Positions 17,757 through 26,080 of a stretch of 64,000 nt of DNA are shown here, piece after piece. The stretch's first letter is position 1, and each line of letters starts with the position of its first letter. Origin of the DNA: Polycyclovorans algicola TG408 (lineage in GTDB: Bacteria > Pseudomonadota > Gammaproteobacteria > Nevskiales > Nevskiaceae); contig NZ_JOMH01000001.1 of assembly GCF_000711245.1 (NCBI RefSeq), positions 3,589,214-3,653,213 on the forward strand, read 5' to 3'. The notes beneath the pieces were generated by a model that was not told where the DNA came from, ran no database searches, and saw only the letters and a list, made by a program, of their open reading frames with translations. The translations under genes and the position numbers were made by a program.

Positions 17757-17999
17757 TTAGTCAAGCGCGATGTATCACCTGCGCCCCGCTCAGCGCGGTT
17801 GCCCGATAAAAGTACGGCCGATCGGGAATTCACCAAGTGGACTCATTGCACAGGACGCACCTGCACATGGGCAGCGCATGCGTTCGCCGAGTTTCAAAGT
17901 GCGAGACCACCAACACCTGTGGCGGCGACCGCTGCACCCCTCGCGCCTCGTACTCGTTCAAAAAGTCCGGTGCATTCGTCAACCTCGATCGGCGCTCGG

Positions 18000-18674
18000 T
18001 TACGCGTCCATCGCGTGCAGCCGTTGATGGGTCTTGCGCAGGTCGGCCATCAGGCGCGCGTGCTCTTCCGAGTCGCCCAGCGCCAGCAGCCGCAGCAGGA
18101 TGCCGTAACGCACCTGCGCTTCAAGCTGCGCGTCCGACAGTTCGTTCTGCACCCACAAGTCGAGAACGCCGGCGAAAAAGATCTGGTACTCACGCGCAAG
18201 ATCAGGCAGCCCAACACCCTTGGGCAGCCGACCGGCACGCGCCAGGGCACCGAGTCGTGACGCCCAGAATTTGAGGGCCCGGTTCATCAGCACCGGGCGA
18301 TGCTCGGGTTCGATCACGCCCAGCTCAAATCGCCACAGCGGGCGCAGGTAGGCGGAATCCTGAACGTAGACGCGCGCGACGGTGGTGGCGGCAGTGAGCG
18401 CCTGATCGTAAGGGTCGTCGGACTCGGGCGTGGCGGTCGCGGCCTCGAACTGGTCCATTGTCCGGTTGAGCAGCCCGTACAAAATCGCGCCCTTCGACCC
18501 CAGCAGGTTGTAGAGCGTTGGAGTTCCCAGGATTTCGTGGACACTTTTACGAAGGTGATGCAATTGCCGGATGAGAGAAGTGCCCAAGAAACCGCAGACT
18601 ATCCTCAACGCCATGCTCCGTGACCGTTCGCCGTGGAATGCCGCGTTGGCAATAAACAGAGGTTGACGAAACAT
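18000..18674 (-). pseudogene. TetR-family regulator with missing DNA-binding half
   Basis: From about residue 51 the frame reads as a TetR regulator: GTPTLYNLLGSKGAILYGLL is the end of the recognition helix and the following conserved turn. It is followed by a helical ligand-binding domain ending LMADLRKTHQRLHAMDA. Everything upstream (LRIVCGFLGTSLIRQLHHLR) does not resemble helices 1-2 of TetR, and none of the other frames there encodes them. The 5' part has therefore been replaced by unrelated DNA near 18,530-18,545. The product could not bind DNA in the usual way. Confidence 0.65.
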
Positions 18675-18819
18675 GGCTGCTACGCATAGGCACGGTACGC
18701 AATTGACGACGTCAGCACCGTCACCTTGCGCCCCTCGCCCCCTTTTCGGGACGGCAGGTCGTGGGCAGCATCCGTCTGCGTGAGCTGTGCTGCAGGTCGA
18801 ACGAGCCTCAAAGGCATCG

Positions 18820-19284
18820 TTACGGATGCGTCACCTCGACCGTCAAAGCCCAGCGAGGCACAGCCCAGGTATCGAATCCGTCGTCGTGGGTCACGGTCTG
18901 CGCGACCAGCGAGAGATCGCAGGCGCCGGTCGGGGTGACGGCGGCATGACGAGGGCGGCCATCACCCCGGTCACCAACGGCGGCACATACCGTTTCGGCG
19001 CCTGCGGCCTGCAGCACAATAAGCCCACGCTCGGTGTCGTATGCCAGACCGTCAACCGCTAACCGCAGGCGCTGTTCCGGATACTCCTCAAAGTGTTTCT
19101 GCCGGTAGTGGATCTCCACCCACGCGCGGCCAACATCCGCGTTGTATCCGAAGGCAGATCGATGGTCGGTGATGTCGGATGAGAGGTCTGTCAGCACGCT
19201 GAGCCGGTGTGACTCACTGGCGACGGCCTGGGCCATCGTGGTCGCCATTGCGGCTGCCAGCAGAACGATGATGTGGTGTCTCAT
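18820..19284 (-). CDS. Secreted or periplasmic hypothetical protein
   Basis: Starting at the ATG at 19284 behind a CAGGAGCG ribosome-binding site, the 154-residue product opens with a clear signal peptide (MRHHIIVLLAAAMATTMAQA), with cleavage expected near AVA-SES. The mature part is short, has two Cys that may form a disulfide (ETVCAAVG and TGACDLSL), and has mixed-strand character. I do not recognise a family. It lies 100 bases before the response regulator stop, on the same strand, and may be downstream cargo of that operon. Confidence 0.6.
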   Translation of the reverse strand: MRHHIIVLLAAAMATTMAQAVASESHRLSVLTDLSSDITDHRSAFGYNADVGRAWVEIHYRQKHFEEYPEQRLRLAVDGLAYDTERGLIVLQAAGAETVCAAVGDRGDGRPRHAAVTPTGACDLSLVAQTVTHDDGFDTWAVPRWALTVEVTHP

Positions 19285-19384
19285 GAAACGCTCCTGGCCG
19301 AAGATCGGTGCTGCACTGGGGCCAGGAGTTTTCGCCATGGCTCGGGTCGGTGCATCTGCCGACGCACATAGCAGCGCATCTGCC

Positions 19385-19885
19385 TCAAGGCAGATCGGAG
19401 GGTGCGCCCAAGGCCTGTATTCGACGCGCCTGCAGGCCCATGCCGTCGGTCGCGCCCAGGGCGCGTAGGCGGGTGTAGAGCTGGCGGGCTTCGAGCAGAT
19501 TCCAGACCCGCAGCATCACCTCGATGTTGTCCAGGGGCTTGGTCAAGAAGTCCGTCGCACCCAGACCCAGTGCCTTGTGCCGGGCGGCGCGGCTGACATC
19601 GGCGGTCAGCACCACCACAGGCAGGTACTGGTCGGCCCGCAATTCAGCCAGCCGCGACAGGACTGCGTAGCCGTCCACCACCGGCATTTTCAGGTCCAGC
19701 ATGATCAGGTCGGGCTGAAATGCGCAGCACAGGGCATAAGCATTGGCGGGCTCGGTGGTCGCCGCGAGGTTCTGAAACCCTTCCGCCAGCAGCGTTGTTT
19801 CCAGCAGCTCAACGTTGGCGACCTGATCATCGATGATCAGGATGCGGCTGTCGGTAATCTCAGTGGCGTGCGGTGTCGCGGACAT
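19385..19885 (-). CDS. Response regulator, single REC domain
   Basis: The start is taken as the ATG at 19885, which puts ILIIDDQVANVELL near residue 15 as the acidic pocket. The phosphoacceptor Asp is in LIMLDLKMPVVDGY, the conserved Thr in VVVLTADV, and the Lys in DFLTKPLDN. After the receiver domain only a short helical tail follows, so no DNA-binding output is present. It overlaps the 3' end of the hybrid kinase gene by 26 bases and probably receives or relays its phosphate. Confidence 0.85.
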   Translation of the reverse strand: MSATPHATEITDSRILIIDDQVANVELLETTLLAEGFQNLAATTEPANAYALCCAFQPDLIMLDLKMPVVDGYAVLSRLAELRADQYLPVVVLTADVSRAARHKALGLGATDFLTKPLDNIEVMLRVWNLLEARQLYTRLRALGATDGMGLQARRIQALGAPSDLP

Positions 19886-21803
19886 CAGAGAGCTCCAGGG
19901 CGCGATAAAGCGCAGCGGCATCAATGGGTTTGAGCAGGAAGGCATCGGCACCGGCCGCCATCGCCGCCTCGCGGGTTTCCGGCAGGGCGTCGGCGCTGAT
20001 GACGATGACGGTCAAGCCTTCTCGCGGCCGCTCGCGGCGCAGGCAGGTCAGCACGTCCAGACCCGACCGGTCGGGCAGGTGCCAGTCCAGCAAGACATGA
20101 CCGGGTGACCACTGGCGCATCACTTTCAGGCCTTCGGCTGCAGTGCTCGCGGTGCGCAGGGTGCATCCGGGCCGGCGCGAGAGCAGCGTCTCGACAAGAA
20201 TCCGGTTTGAGGCATTGTCTTCGACATACAGCACCCGCTTGGCGACATCGCGCGCCGGGGGCGGCGGGTCGGTATCGGCCAGCGGCGTGGCCGACCCGGC
20301 CGCGACGATCACCGGCCTATCACGCGGCAGCTCGACCCAGAACGTCGCGCCCTGCCCCAGCGCGCTGGTCACGCCGATCCGCCCACCCATCGCCTCGGTC
20401 AGGCGCTTGCACAGCGCCAGCCCCAGGCCGGTGCCCTCAATCTCACTGGCGTTGTCCAGGCGGGTAAAGGGCGCGAACAGCAGCGCATGATCGCGCGGGT
20501 CGATCCCGCCGCCCGCATCGCGAACGGCCAGCCGGACGCAGTCGCCGTACACCGCGCAGGTCAGGCCAACGATGGCGTCGTCGGGGCTGAACTTGATGGC
20601 GTTGTCCAGCAGGTTGATCAGGATCTGGCGCAGCCGCTGCGGGTCGGCGCGCACGCAGACCGCCCCCGGCACGTCCGGGCGCTGAATCGTGATGCGACGC
20701 TGCGCGGCCTGCACGCCGGTGAGCTTGGCGACCGTGGCCAGCATCTCGTCGATCAGCACCGGCTGAAGGTTGAACGCGAGGGCATCGGCCTCGATGCGCG
20801 AGATGTCCATCACGTCGTTGACCAGATCGAGTAGGTGTTCGCCCGCATCGATGACGTGTTGGCAGTGCTGCCGCTGGCGTTCGGAGTCACTCTCGCTGCG
20901 CAGCACGCGCGAAAAGCCAAGGATGGCGTTGAGCGGCGTCCGCAGCTCGTGGCTGATGCGCGACAGGAAATCGGTCTTGGCCCGATTGGCGGCCTGCGCG
21001 TCATCGCGTGCACGTCGGGCGTCTTCGGCGCGCGCCGACAGCAGCCGCGAGGCGGTGTGCAAACGGTCGCCCAGCTCGCCCAGTTCGTCGTTCCAGGCCG
21101 GCAGCGCGGCCGGCGTTGCCCCCTCGGCCAGCAGTTTGGCGTTGCGCCCGAGGCTGTGAATGCGGCTGATCAGATCTTTTGAGAAGAGCGTGGCGGTGAC
21201 CACCGCGGCACCGATGCCGAGGATCACCGCAAACACCGACAGCCACAGATTGCGTGTGCGTGCCCGGTCCGCCGAGCGCTCGCGGGCATCAATCACCACC
21301 TGCTCGCGCTGCTCCATCTCGAGAATGGTGTCGCGAATCTGGTCGAGCAACCGCTTGTTGCTGCCCAGAATCTCGATGCCCGGCGCCCCGGGTTGATCAA
21401 GCCCCGAGATCATCTGCTGTAGATCGCCCATCTTCTGTGCCGACAGCACTTCAATCTGCTCCAGCGCGGTGCGCAGCACCGGGTCGCGGGCACGCTGGTC
21501 CAGGCGGTCAAGGCGTGCCGGAAGCGCTTCCACGGCGCGCCAGTACGGCGCCAAAAAACGCTCGTCGCGGGTCAGCAGGTAGCCGCGCACGCCGCTGGCG
21601 GCTTCGGCAAGGCTGGCGTGCAGGGCGTGGATGTCGGACAACACCTGTATGCCCGAGCGCACGTCGTCCTCAGCCGAAGCGGTTGCCCGGGCCGCCTGCA
21701 CGACGACGATGGTGGCCAGAATCAGCACCAGCAAGGGAATCAGCACGGTGACCAGGCTGCGGGTGCGCAACGACCAGTCGCGCCACGGCGCCAGTCGGCT
21801 CAT
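19860..21803 (-). CDS. Hybrid sensor histidine kinase with CHASE3-like sensor and REC domain
   Basis: Domain order: transmembrane helix (about residues 18-40), periplasmic CHASE3-like helical sensor (LAEAASGVRGYLLTRDERFL), second transmembrane helix near 190, HAMP, HisKA with SRISHELRTPLNAILGF, HATPase with LINLLDNAIKFSP and EGTGLGLALCKR, and a C-terminal receiver with VLLDWHLPDRSGLDV and FLLKPID. The ATG at 21803 is chosen because it has a GGGAG ribosome-binding site and overlaps the upstream LuxR stop (ATGA); seven extra residues are possible. It forms an operon with the LuxR-type gene and the receiver protein. Confidence 0.92.
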   Translation of the reverse strand: MSRLAPWRDWSLRTRSLVTVLIPLLVLILATIVVVQAARATASAEDDVRSGIQVLSDIHALHASLAEAASGVRGYLLTRDERFLAPYWRAVEALPARLDRLDQRARDPVLRTALEQIEVLSAQKMGDLQQMISGLDQPGAPGIEILGSNKRLLDQIRDTILEMEQREQVVIDARERSADRARTRNLWLSVFAVILGIGAAVVTATLFSKDLISRIHSLGRNAKLLAEGATPAALPAWNDELGELGDRLHTASRLLSARAEDARRARDDAQAANRAKTDFLSRISHELRTPLNAILGFSRVLRSESDSERQRQHCQHVIDAGEHLLDLVNDVMDISRIEADALAFNLQPVLIDEMLATVAKLTGVQAAQRRITIQRPDVPGAVCVRADPQRLRQILINLLDNAIKFSPDDAIVGLTCAVYGDCVRLAVRDAGGGIDPRDHALLFAPFTRLDNASEIEGTGLGLALCKRLTEAMGGRIGVTSALGQGATFWVELPRDRPVIVAAGSATPLADTDPPPPARDVAKRVLYVEDNASNRILVETLLSRRPGCTLRTASTAAEGLKVMRQWSPGHVLLDWHLPDRSGLDVLTCLRRERPREGLTVIVISADALPETREAAMAAGADAFLLKPIDAAALYRALELSDVRDTARH

Positions 21804-22561
21804 TCGCTGCTCCCGATGCGCCATTCCACCGCCTTGGCGGCGGCCTGCGCGCGATCCTGCAACTGCAGCTTGCGCAGGATGCGCTCAACGTGGACCTTGG
21901 CCGTGCCCGGCGCCATGCCCAGGGCTGATGCAATGCCGGCGTTGGTCATGCCACGTGGCAGCAGCGACAGCACTTCGGTTTCCCGCACGGTGAGGCGCGC
22001 CAGCAGCGCCTTCTCTTTCTCGGCAAGACGCGGGCGGGCGGCAGACGGTACCGCCAGCAGCGCGCCCAGATACGGCCCCAGAACCGTGACGGTGGCCAGA
22101 TCATCGTGCGCGGGCGGCGGGTGGCCGGGCTCTGCGGCCAGTGCCATCACCCCCACCACCTGGCCCGCCACCACCAGCGGAACCGACATTTCGAAGGCAA
22201 GTGAGCGACCGATGCACCACACGCTGCTCGGCGGAGTTTCGATCAGCAACAGCCGGGCCGGCAGCGTGGTGGTGGCCGCAAGGGCACCGCGCAGCGGCAG
22301 ACGCGTCCCGGCAGGCGGCGCCACGCCCAGACTGGCCAACACCTCAACCCGGCCCGACTGTTGCCGCGCGAGGATGCCGTGCGCGGCACCAAACAGACGC
22401 GCGCATTCCTGAAGCACGCGCTCAGGCGCTTTGCTGCGCTCGTGCTGCCCAATCGCGGCACTCAAGGCCGACACCAGGGCCCAGCGGCGTTCCTGTGCCG
22501 CAAGCGACTGGGCATGTTGCCGGTAGGCGCGGGCAGACGGTGCAGTGTCAGGCTCAGTCAC
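21800..22561 (-). CDS. LuxR-type transcriptional regulator with GAF-like sensor
   Basis: The 253-residue protein has a C-terminal LuxR helix-turn-helix (LTVRETEVLSLLPRGMTNAG, then IASALGMAPGTAKVHVERIL). The N-terminal region of about 170 residues looks like a GAF-type sensor (RVLQECARLFGAAHG, FEMSVPLVVAGQVVGVMALA). It has no receiver domain, so control by the adjacent kinase would be indirect. It is the first gene of the three-gene signalling operon. Confidence 0.85.
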   Translation of the reverse strand: MTEPDTAPSARAYRQHAQSLAAQERRWALVSALSAAIGQHERSKAPERVLQECARLFGAAHGILARQQSGRVEVLASLGVAPPAGTRLPLRGALAATTTLPARLLLIETPPSSVWCIGRSLAFEMSVPLVVAGQVVGVMALAAEPGHPPPAHDDLATVTVLGPYLGALLAVPSAARPRLAEKEKALLARLTVRETEVLSLLPRGMTNAGIASALGMAPGTAKVHVERILRKLQLQDRAQAAAKAVEWRIGSSE

Positions 22562-22590
22562 GTCACGGGCTCGGTCCAGACTCAGACGCT

Positions 22591-22620
22591 AAAAAGCGGG
22601 GGGTGCAATGCACACCCCGC
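22591..22620 (-). terminator. Rho-independent terminator after the carbonic-anhydrase-like gene
   Basis: On the minus strand a GC-rich stem (GCGGGGTGTGC paired with GCACCCCCCGC, one mismatch) at 22596-22620 is followed by TTTTT at 22595-22591. It separates the carbonic-anhydrase-like gene from the LuxR operon. Confidence 0.8.
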
Positions 22621-22649
22621 GAGGCTTGCTTGCAAGGTTGCCTCAGACG

Positions 22650-23255
22650 TTACGAGCCATAAGGCAGCGATGAATGATGCACGACGATGCGCAGCTTGCT
22701 GTCATTGTCGCGCAGATAACCCCAGGTTTTGTCGACGGTCGTGGCCTTGCCGGTCTTGTCATAAAAGGTCACGTGCCCCATCGACGTTGCACTGTTGCCA
22801 TTCAGCAGAATGCCAGCGTTGTGCACTTCAGCCGACACCCAGCCCTTCAGGGCAAAGCCTTGGTCTTCGGGATACGCGTCGCTACCGCCCACAAAGTAAG
22901 AGACCGCGCCTTCCCGGGTGGTTCTGAAGGTCTTCGGGCCCGACGCCAGGGTCGGCTTGAACAACACCGGGCCCAGGTTGTAGCCGTAGGCCGAATCGAT
23001 CACGGCTTCGGCGGTCTGCTTGGCCTTGTCGATCCCGCCGGATTCGTAGTCACTCGAAATTTTCACCAGGGCATCGACCCACGCCTGTTGGGCGGCCAAA
23101 ACTTCAGCCTCACTGACGCCAGTGGCAAGCTGCTCGGTCTGCGGAACGGCTTTGGCCGTCGATGTCGCAGCGACCCCCGCTGTGACAAGCAACGTAGCGA
23201 TCCCAAGCGCGGCGGCGCGGCGTGCGGATACAAAATTAAGGGCTGCAGATTTCAT
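22650..23255 (-). CDS. Secreted iota-class carbonic anhydrase-like protein
   Basis: The ATG at 23255 gives 201 residues with an N-terminal export signal (RAAALGIATLLVTAGVAATS). The mature domain has AQQAWVDALVKISSDYESGG, DSAYGYNLGPVLFKPTLA, TFRTTREGAVSYFVGG, TTVDKTWGYLR and the C-terminal LRIVVHHSSLPY. That order, and especially the HHSS motif near the end, matches what I recall of iota-class carbonic anhydrases, an NTF2-like family formerly annotated as SgcJ/EcaC or CaMKII-association domain. The reaction would be CO2 hydration in the periplasm. The family call rests on motif memory, not a search. Homologues are often mislabelled. Confidence 0.6.
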   Translation of the reverse strand: MKSAALNFVSARRAAALGIATLLVTAGVAATSTAKAVPQTEQLATGVSEAEVLAAQQAWVDALVKISSDYESGGIDKAKQTAEAVIDSAYGYNLGPVLFKPTLASGPKTFRTTREGAVSYFVGGSDAYPEDQGFALKGWVSAEVHNAGILLNGNSATSMGHVTFYDKTGKATTVDKTWGYLRDNDSKLRIVVHHSSLPYGS

Positions 23256-23577
23256 GGGCGACTCCGGTCGTGGATTGAATTCGTCCCTTTTGGGATGGCG
23301 AAAGTATCCAGAGCACGCGCCGGGCATGAATCTGCCGGGTGACATAGTTCTTTATCTGCTGATCAGCATACATTAGACAAGGCGCGAGCCCGTGCTTTCG
23401 GCTCAGGACCCACTGACTTTTTGGAAACCCGCGCGTTCGCTGGCGGTTCGACAAACCCGCGATCCCTTCAAGGGCGGCGTCTTGGCCTTGCCCTGCGGTT
23501 TTGACGAGGGAACGCGCCATCACAGTCTTCTCATGTAAATCGACGCTGGACCCTTTCATCTGCGCGGGCGACGCCCA
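23256..23577. other. Intergenic stretch without a supported gene
   Basis: These 320 bases hold no reading frame with family-like content. The left part is the promoter region of the carbonic-anhydrase-like gene. The right part ends at the antitoxin stop. It marks the left edge of the toxin-antitoxin array. Confidence 0.5.
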
Positions 23578-23844
23578 TCACTCGTGCAACCGCCCCTCCA
23601 CATACTTATGAAGAATGCTCGCGACCAACGTCTGGTAAGGAATGCCCTCGGCCAGCGCCCGTTTCTGCAAGCCGCGAAGGTCTTTTGACGGCAGGCGGAT
23701 ATTGATACGCGCGTCCTTGCGAAACATGGCATCGGCATAGGCCTGGTGCCGCTCGCGCAGCTCGGCACCTTGCTCCACCGGCTTGAGTTGCCCCGCCTCA
23801 AACGCGGCGAGAACGTCCTGCTCTTCGGGGTCCAGTTCAGTCAT
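23578..23844 (-). CDS. Ribbon-helix-helix antitoxin
   Basis: The 88-residue protein starts at the ATG at 23844. Its C-terminal half, with INIRLPSKDLRGLQKRALAE and IPYQTLVASILHKYVEGRL, is a CopG-type ribbon-helix-helix widely paired with small toxins of the neighbouring type. The gene is second in the pair and overlaps the toxin stop by eight bases. The toxin-first order resembles BrnTA and HicAB systems. Confidence 0.8.
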   Translation of the reverse strand: MTELDPEEQDVLAAFEAGQLKPVEQGAELRERHQAYADAMFRKDARINIRLPSKDLRGLQKRALAEGIPYQTLVASILHKYVEGRLHE

Positions 23845-24118
23845 CAGTCGTACCTTCGTATCGCTTCGTTGCCTTGCGGCTGGGAATGATGGTTTTGAAA
23901 AACACCTCGTCGTCGGTCTCGATGAACGGCACGAGGTAAACGTATCCCTCAATCAACACCGCATGAACCTGTTGGCCGGGGTAGCGTGCCTGATTTGTGT
24001 GTTCAAACGTCTCCAGCAGATCGCCTGCATGAATATGAAACACCACATCCTCTAACGACACACCGCGCTGCGCTTTCAACAACACGTTCTTGTCGGCGCT
24101 CCAAGCCAGCGATTTCAT
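23837..24118 (-). CDS. BrnT-like toxin
   Basis: From the ATG at 24118 the product is 93 residues: MKSLAWSADKNVLLKAQRGV, SLEDVVFHIHAGDLLETFEH, YVYLVPFIETDDEVFFKTII and PSRKATKRYEG. The pattern of an N-terminal strand-helix, a central DVVF segment and a terminal FKTIIPSRKA strand is that of small RelE-fold toxins annotated as BrnT-like or of unknown function. Its partner is the ribbon-helix-helix protein downstream. RNase activity is expected for the fold but cannot be read directly. Confidence 0.75.
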   Translation of the reverse strand: MKSLAWSADKNVLLKAQRGVSLEDVVFHIHAGDLLETFEHTNQARYPGQQVHAVLIEGYVYLVPFIETDDEVFFKTIIPSRKATKRYEGTTDD

Positions 24119-24190
24119 TTCGAGAACCCAGCACAACGTGTGCCTTTTGTGTGCAGATGCAACGGGTCTTGCACCCCACACAGCATGTGC

Positions 24191-24256
24191 GACGGGCCGT
24201 GAAGGCTGACGTCAGCCATCCACCATCCGGCGCAATTTCATTGCGCCCTACGGTCC
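24191..24256. repeat. 66-base direct repeat, left copy (flanks BrnTA)
   Basis: The block from GACGGGCCGT to CCCTACGGTCC is repeated at 24880-24945 with roughly 58 of 66 bases identical. It contains a hairpin, GGCGCAA/TTGCGCC. The two copies enclose the brnT-brnA pair almost exactly. Confidence 0.85.
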
Positions 24257-24328
24257 AACGGTCACCGCTTTTGGAACCCAACTTGCCAGCAGCTTGATCT
24301 GCCGATTTAACGTACATACACTATATCG

Positions 24329-24607
24329 GTGAAAATCGAGTTCGATCCTGAGAAACGCGATAAGACACTGACCGAACGAGGCCTCGACTTCGCACGCACC
24401 GCCGAGGTTTTCGCGGGTCATCACCTCACCGCACCCGATCTTCGTGAATCTTACGGCGAAGACCGATACATCACGCTCGGCCTGCTGGACGGGCGCATGG
24501 TTGTAACCGTCTGGACCCCGCGCGGCGAAGCCCGCCGCATCATCAGCATGAGGAAAGCCAATGAACGTGAACAAGCACGCTACCGGCAAAAGCTGGGTAG
24601 ACCCTGA
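24329..24607 (+). CDS. brnT: BrnT-family toxin
   Basis: The 92-residue protein begins at a GTG with KIEFDPEKRDKTLTERGLDF and ends IISMRKANEREQARYRQKL. These are the first strand-helix and the terminal RIISMRKAN motif of BrnT ribonuclease toxins. It is the first gene of a toxin-first pair; the antitoxin reading frame starts inside its 3' end. The pair is enclosed by 66-base direct repeats, so it may have moved as a unit. Confidence 0.9.
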   Translation: MKIEFDPEKRDKTLTERGLDFARTAEVFAGHHLTAPDLRESYGEDRYITLGLLDGRMVVTVWTPRGEARRIISMRKANEREQARYRQKLGRP

Positions 24608-24830
24608 CGACGCACCGGAACTAACCGACGACTTTTTCCAGCGTGCAGATGAATACAACGGCGAGGCGCTGGTAAAACGCGGCCGCCCGAAAGCGACCGA
24701 AACCAAAGAACGCATCACCATCCGCCTGTCTCCTGACGTGCTCAAATCATTCCGAGCGACCGGCAGCGGCTGGCAAACACGTGTTGATGGCGCGCTGCGT
24801 GAATGGCTGAAACAACATTCTGCCGACTGA
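24561..24830 (+). CDS. brnA: BrnA-family antitoxin
   Basis: The 89-residue protein carries DPDDAPELTDDFFQRADEYN, the usual N-terminal block of BrnA. The C-terminal ribbon-helix-helix is RITIRLSPDVLKSFRATGSG and WQTRVDGALREWL. The start overlaps brnT by 47 bases and is supported by an AGGAAAG ribosome-binding site six bases before the ATG. BrnA neutralises BrnT and represses the operon. Confidence 0.9.
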   Translation: MNVNKHATGKSWVDPDDAPELTDDFFQRADEYNGEALVKRGRPKATETKERITIRLSPDVLKSFRATGSGWQTRVDGALREWLKQHSAD

Positions 24831-24879
24831 GCCAACGAACTGATTGCGCAGAGCCGTAGGCCGTAGCACACAAAGCGAC

Positions 24880-24945
24880 GACGGGCCGTAAAGGCTCACG
24901 TTATTCATCCACCATCCGGCGCAATTTTATTGCGCCCTACGGTCC
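24880..24945. repeat. 66-base direct repeat, right copy (flanks BrnTA)
   Basis: This is the second copy of the block at 24191-24256. It differs mainly in the middle (TTATT versus GTCAG region). It sits immediately after brnA and directly abuts the long inverted repeat at 24946-25061. Confidence 0.85.
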
Positions 24946-25061
24946 TGCGATGCTCGGCCGAAACAAAGGGGGGAGAACGTCAAAGGCAGAAGCAAAAGCA
25001 GCGCGCCGGTGACGCTTCGGCTTTTGCTGTTCAACCCCCTTCTGCCGGGCCGAGCATCGCA
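24946..25061. repeat. Long inverted repeat with internal hairpin, REP-like structure
   Basis: TGCGATGCTCGGCC (24946-24959) and GGCCGAGCATCGCA (25048-25061) are perfect 14-base arms, with further partial pairing inward (CAAAGGGGG against CCCCCTT). Inside lies a second hairpin, AGCAAAAGC/GCTTTTGCT. The nested cruciform lies 226 bases upstream of the REP-associated transposase gene, a typical place for its DNA substrates. Confidence 0.75.
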
Positions 25062-25236
25062 GCAGCGGAGGGATCAGATTCGCGGTTGTCTGAGCGTAGC
25101 GAGTTCCGCGAATCCCCTCCCGTGCGAGAAGCGCAGGGCACCCCGCGTTAGCGGGGCACGGCGGGTGGGCAGATTTCTTTGGTTCCTTTCTTTGTCTGTT
25201 CAAAGAAAGGAACTGCCCCGCCGGGGGCAGTCCCCG

Positions 25237-25272
25237 AAAAAGGGGCCAGGGTCGATTTACTGACCCCTTTTT
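25237..25272. repeat. GGGGCCAGGGTCGATTTA motif in a hairpin
   Basis: AAAAAGGGG (25237-25245) pairs with CCCCTTTTT (25264-25272) and encloses CCAGGGTCGATTTACTGA. This is the reference copy of a short motif found at least nine times between 25.2 and 29.8 kb. It lies 14 bases before the transposase start. Confidence 0.8.
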
Positions 25273-25286
25273 GCTAGCGTCACCCC

Positions 25287-25985
25287 GTGCCTCGTCGAAC
25301 CCGCCTTCATCTGAGCAATGTACCCCTGCACCTCGTGCAGCGAGGGCACAACCGCGAACCTTGCTTCTTCTGCGACGACGATTACCACGCCTATCTCGGC
25401 TGGCTGGGTGACGCACTGGCAGACACCGACACCGCCCTCCACGCCTACGTGCTCATGACCAACCATGTGCACCTGCTATTCACACCGCGTCACGCTGATG
25501 CCGTGCCTAAACTCACGATGTCGCTGGGGCGACGCTACGTGCAATACATCAATCGTCGATACGGGCGCACCGGCACCCTCTGGGACAGCCGCTACAAATC
25601 CTCCCTCGTGCAGACCGAGACCTACCTCTTGACCTGCCAACGCTACATCGAGCTCAACCCCGTTCGTGCCCGCATGGTGAGCGACCCCGCCCAGTACCGA
25701 TGGAGCAGCTACCGGCACAACGGACTCGGCGAACCTAACCCGCGCGTCACGCCGCACGACATCTACCAAGCGCTGGGTCCCACCGCTACAGCCCGCCAAC
25801 ACCACTACCGCGAGCTGTTTCGTCATGCCCTGGCACAAGACGCCATTGATGACATTCGCCTCGCCTTCAACCAGAACCAACCCATCGGTGACACAACGTT
25901 TCTCGACAAAAACGCCTCGGTGACCGGCATCAGCCGCCAGCCCCGACCGCGTGGCAGACCCCGAAAGCCGCCTGATTCACCGTAG
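25287..25985 (+). CDS. REP-associated tyrosine transposase (IS200-like Y1 fold)
   Basis: The 232-residue protein starts at a GTG and shows the Y1 transposase/RAYT pattern: NVPLHLVQRGHNREPCFF, the HUH motif in YVLMTNHVHLLFTP, RRYGRTGTLWDSRYKSSLVQ with ETYLLTCQRYIELNP, and ARMVSDPAQYRWSSYRHN. Such proteins are single-copy domesticated relatives of IS200/IS605 transposases that act on REP palindromes. The nucleophile is expected to be the Tyr in ETYLLTCQRYIELNP, with position inferred. A nested palindrome and a short repeated motif lie directly upstream. The same motif is scattered through the adjacent toxin-antitoxin array. Confidence 0.92.
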   Translation: MPRRTRLHLSNVPLHLVQRGHNREPCFFCDDDYHAYLGWLGDALADTDTALHAYVLMTNHVHLLFTPRHADAVPKLTMSLGRRYVQYINRRYGRTGTLWDSRYKSSLVQTETYLLTCQRYIELNPVRARMVSDPAQYRWSSYRHNGLGEPNPRVTPHDIYQALGPTATARQHHYRELFRHALAQDAIDDIRLAFNQNQPIGDTTFLDKNASVTGISRQPRPRGRPRKPPDSP

Positions 25986-25989
25986 CGCC

Positions 25990-26070
25990 CACAAAAAAAC
26001 CCGCAGGTGAGGGCGGGCTTTGAGCTACGGCAAGAGGATGGGCGTTTAATCGACCCTGGCCCCTTTTAGG
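25990..26070. repeat. About 80-base direct repeat, left copy (flanks DUF2283/DUF4258 pair)
   Basis: The block CACAAAAAAACCCGC ... GGCGGGCTTTGAGCTACGGCAAGAGGA ... TTTAATCGACCCTGGCCCC closely matches 26565-26652. It combines a terminator-like GC hairpin with a minus-oriented copy of the GGGGCCAGGGTCGATTTA motif. The two copies enclose the small gene pair at 26081-26527. Confidence 0.82.
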
Positions 26071-26080
26071 CCCCGGGGTA

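Noticed and set aside
17757..17999. Short plus-strand frames between the ArsR and TetR genes
   Set aside because: Cys/Arg/Ser-rich translations without signal, family or ribosome-binding site.
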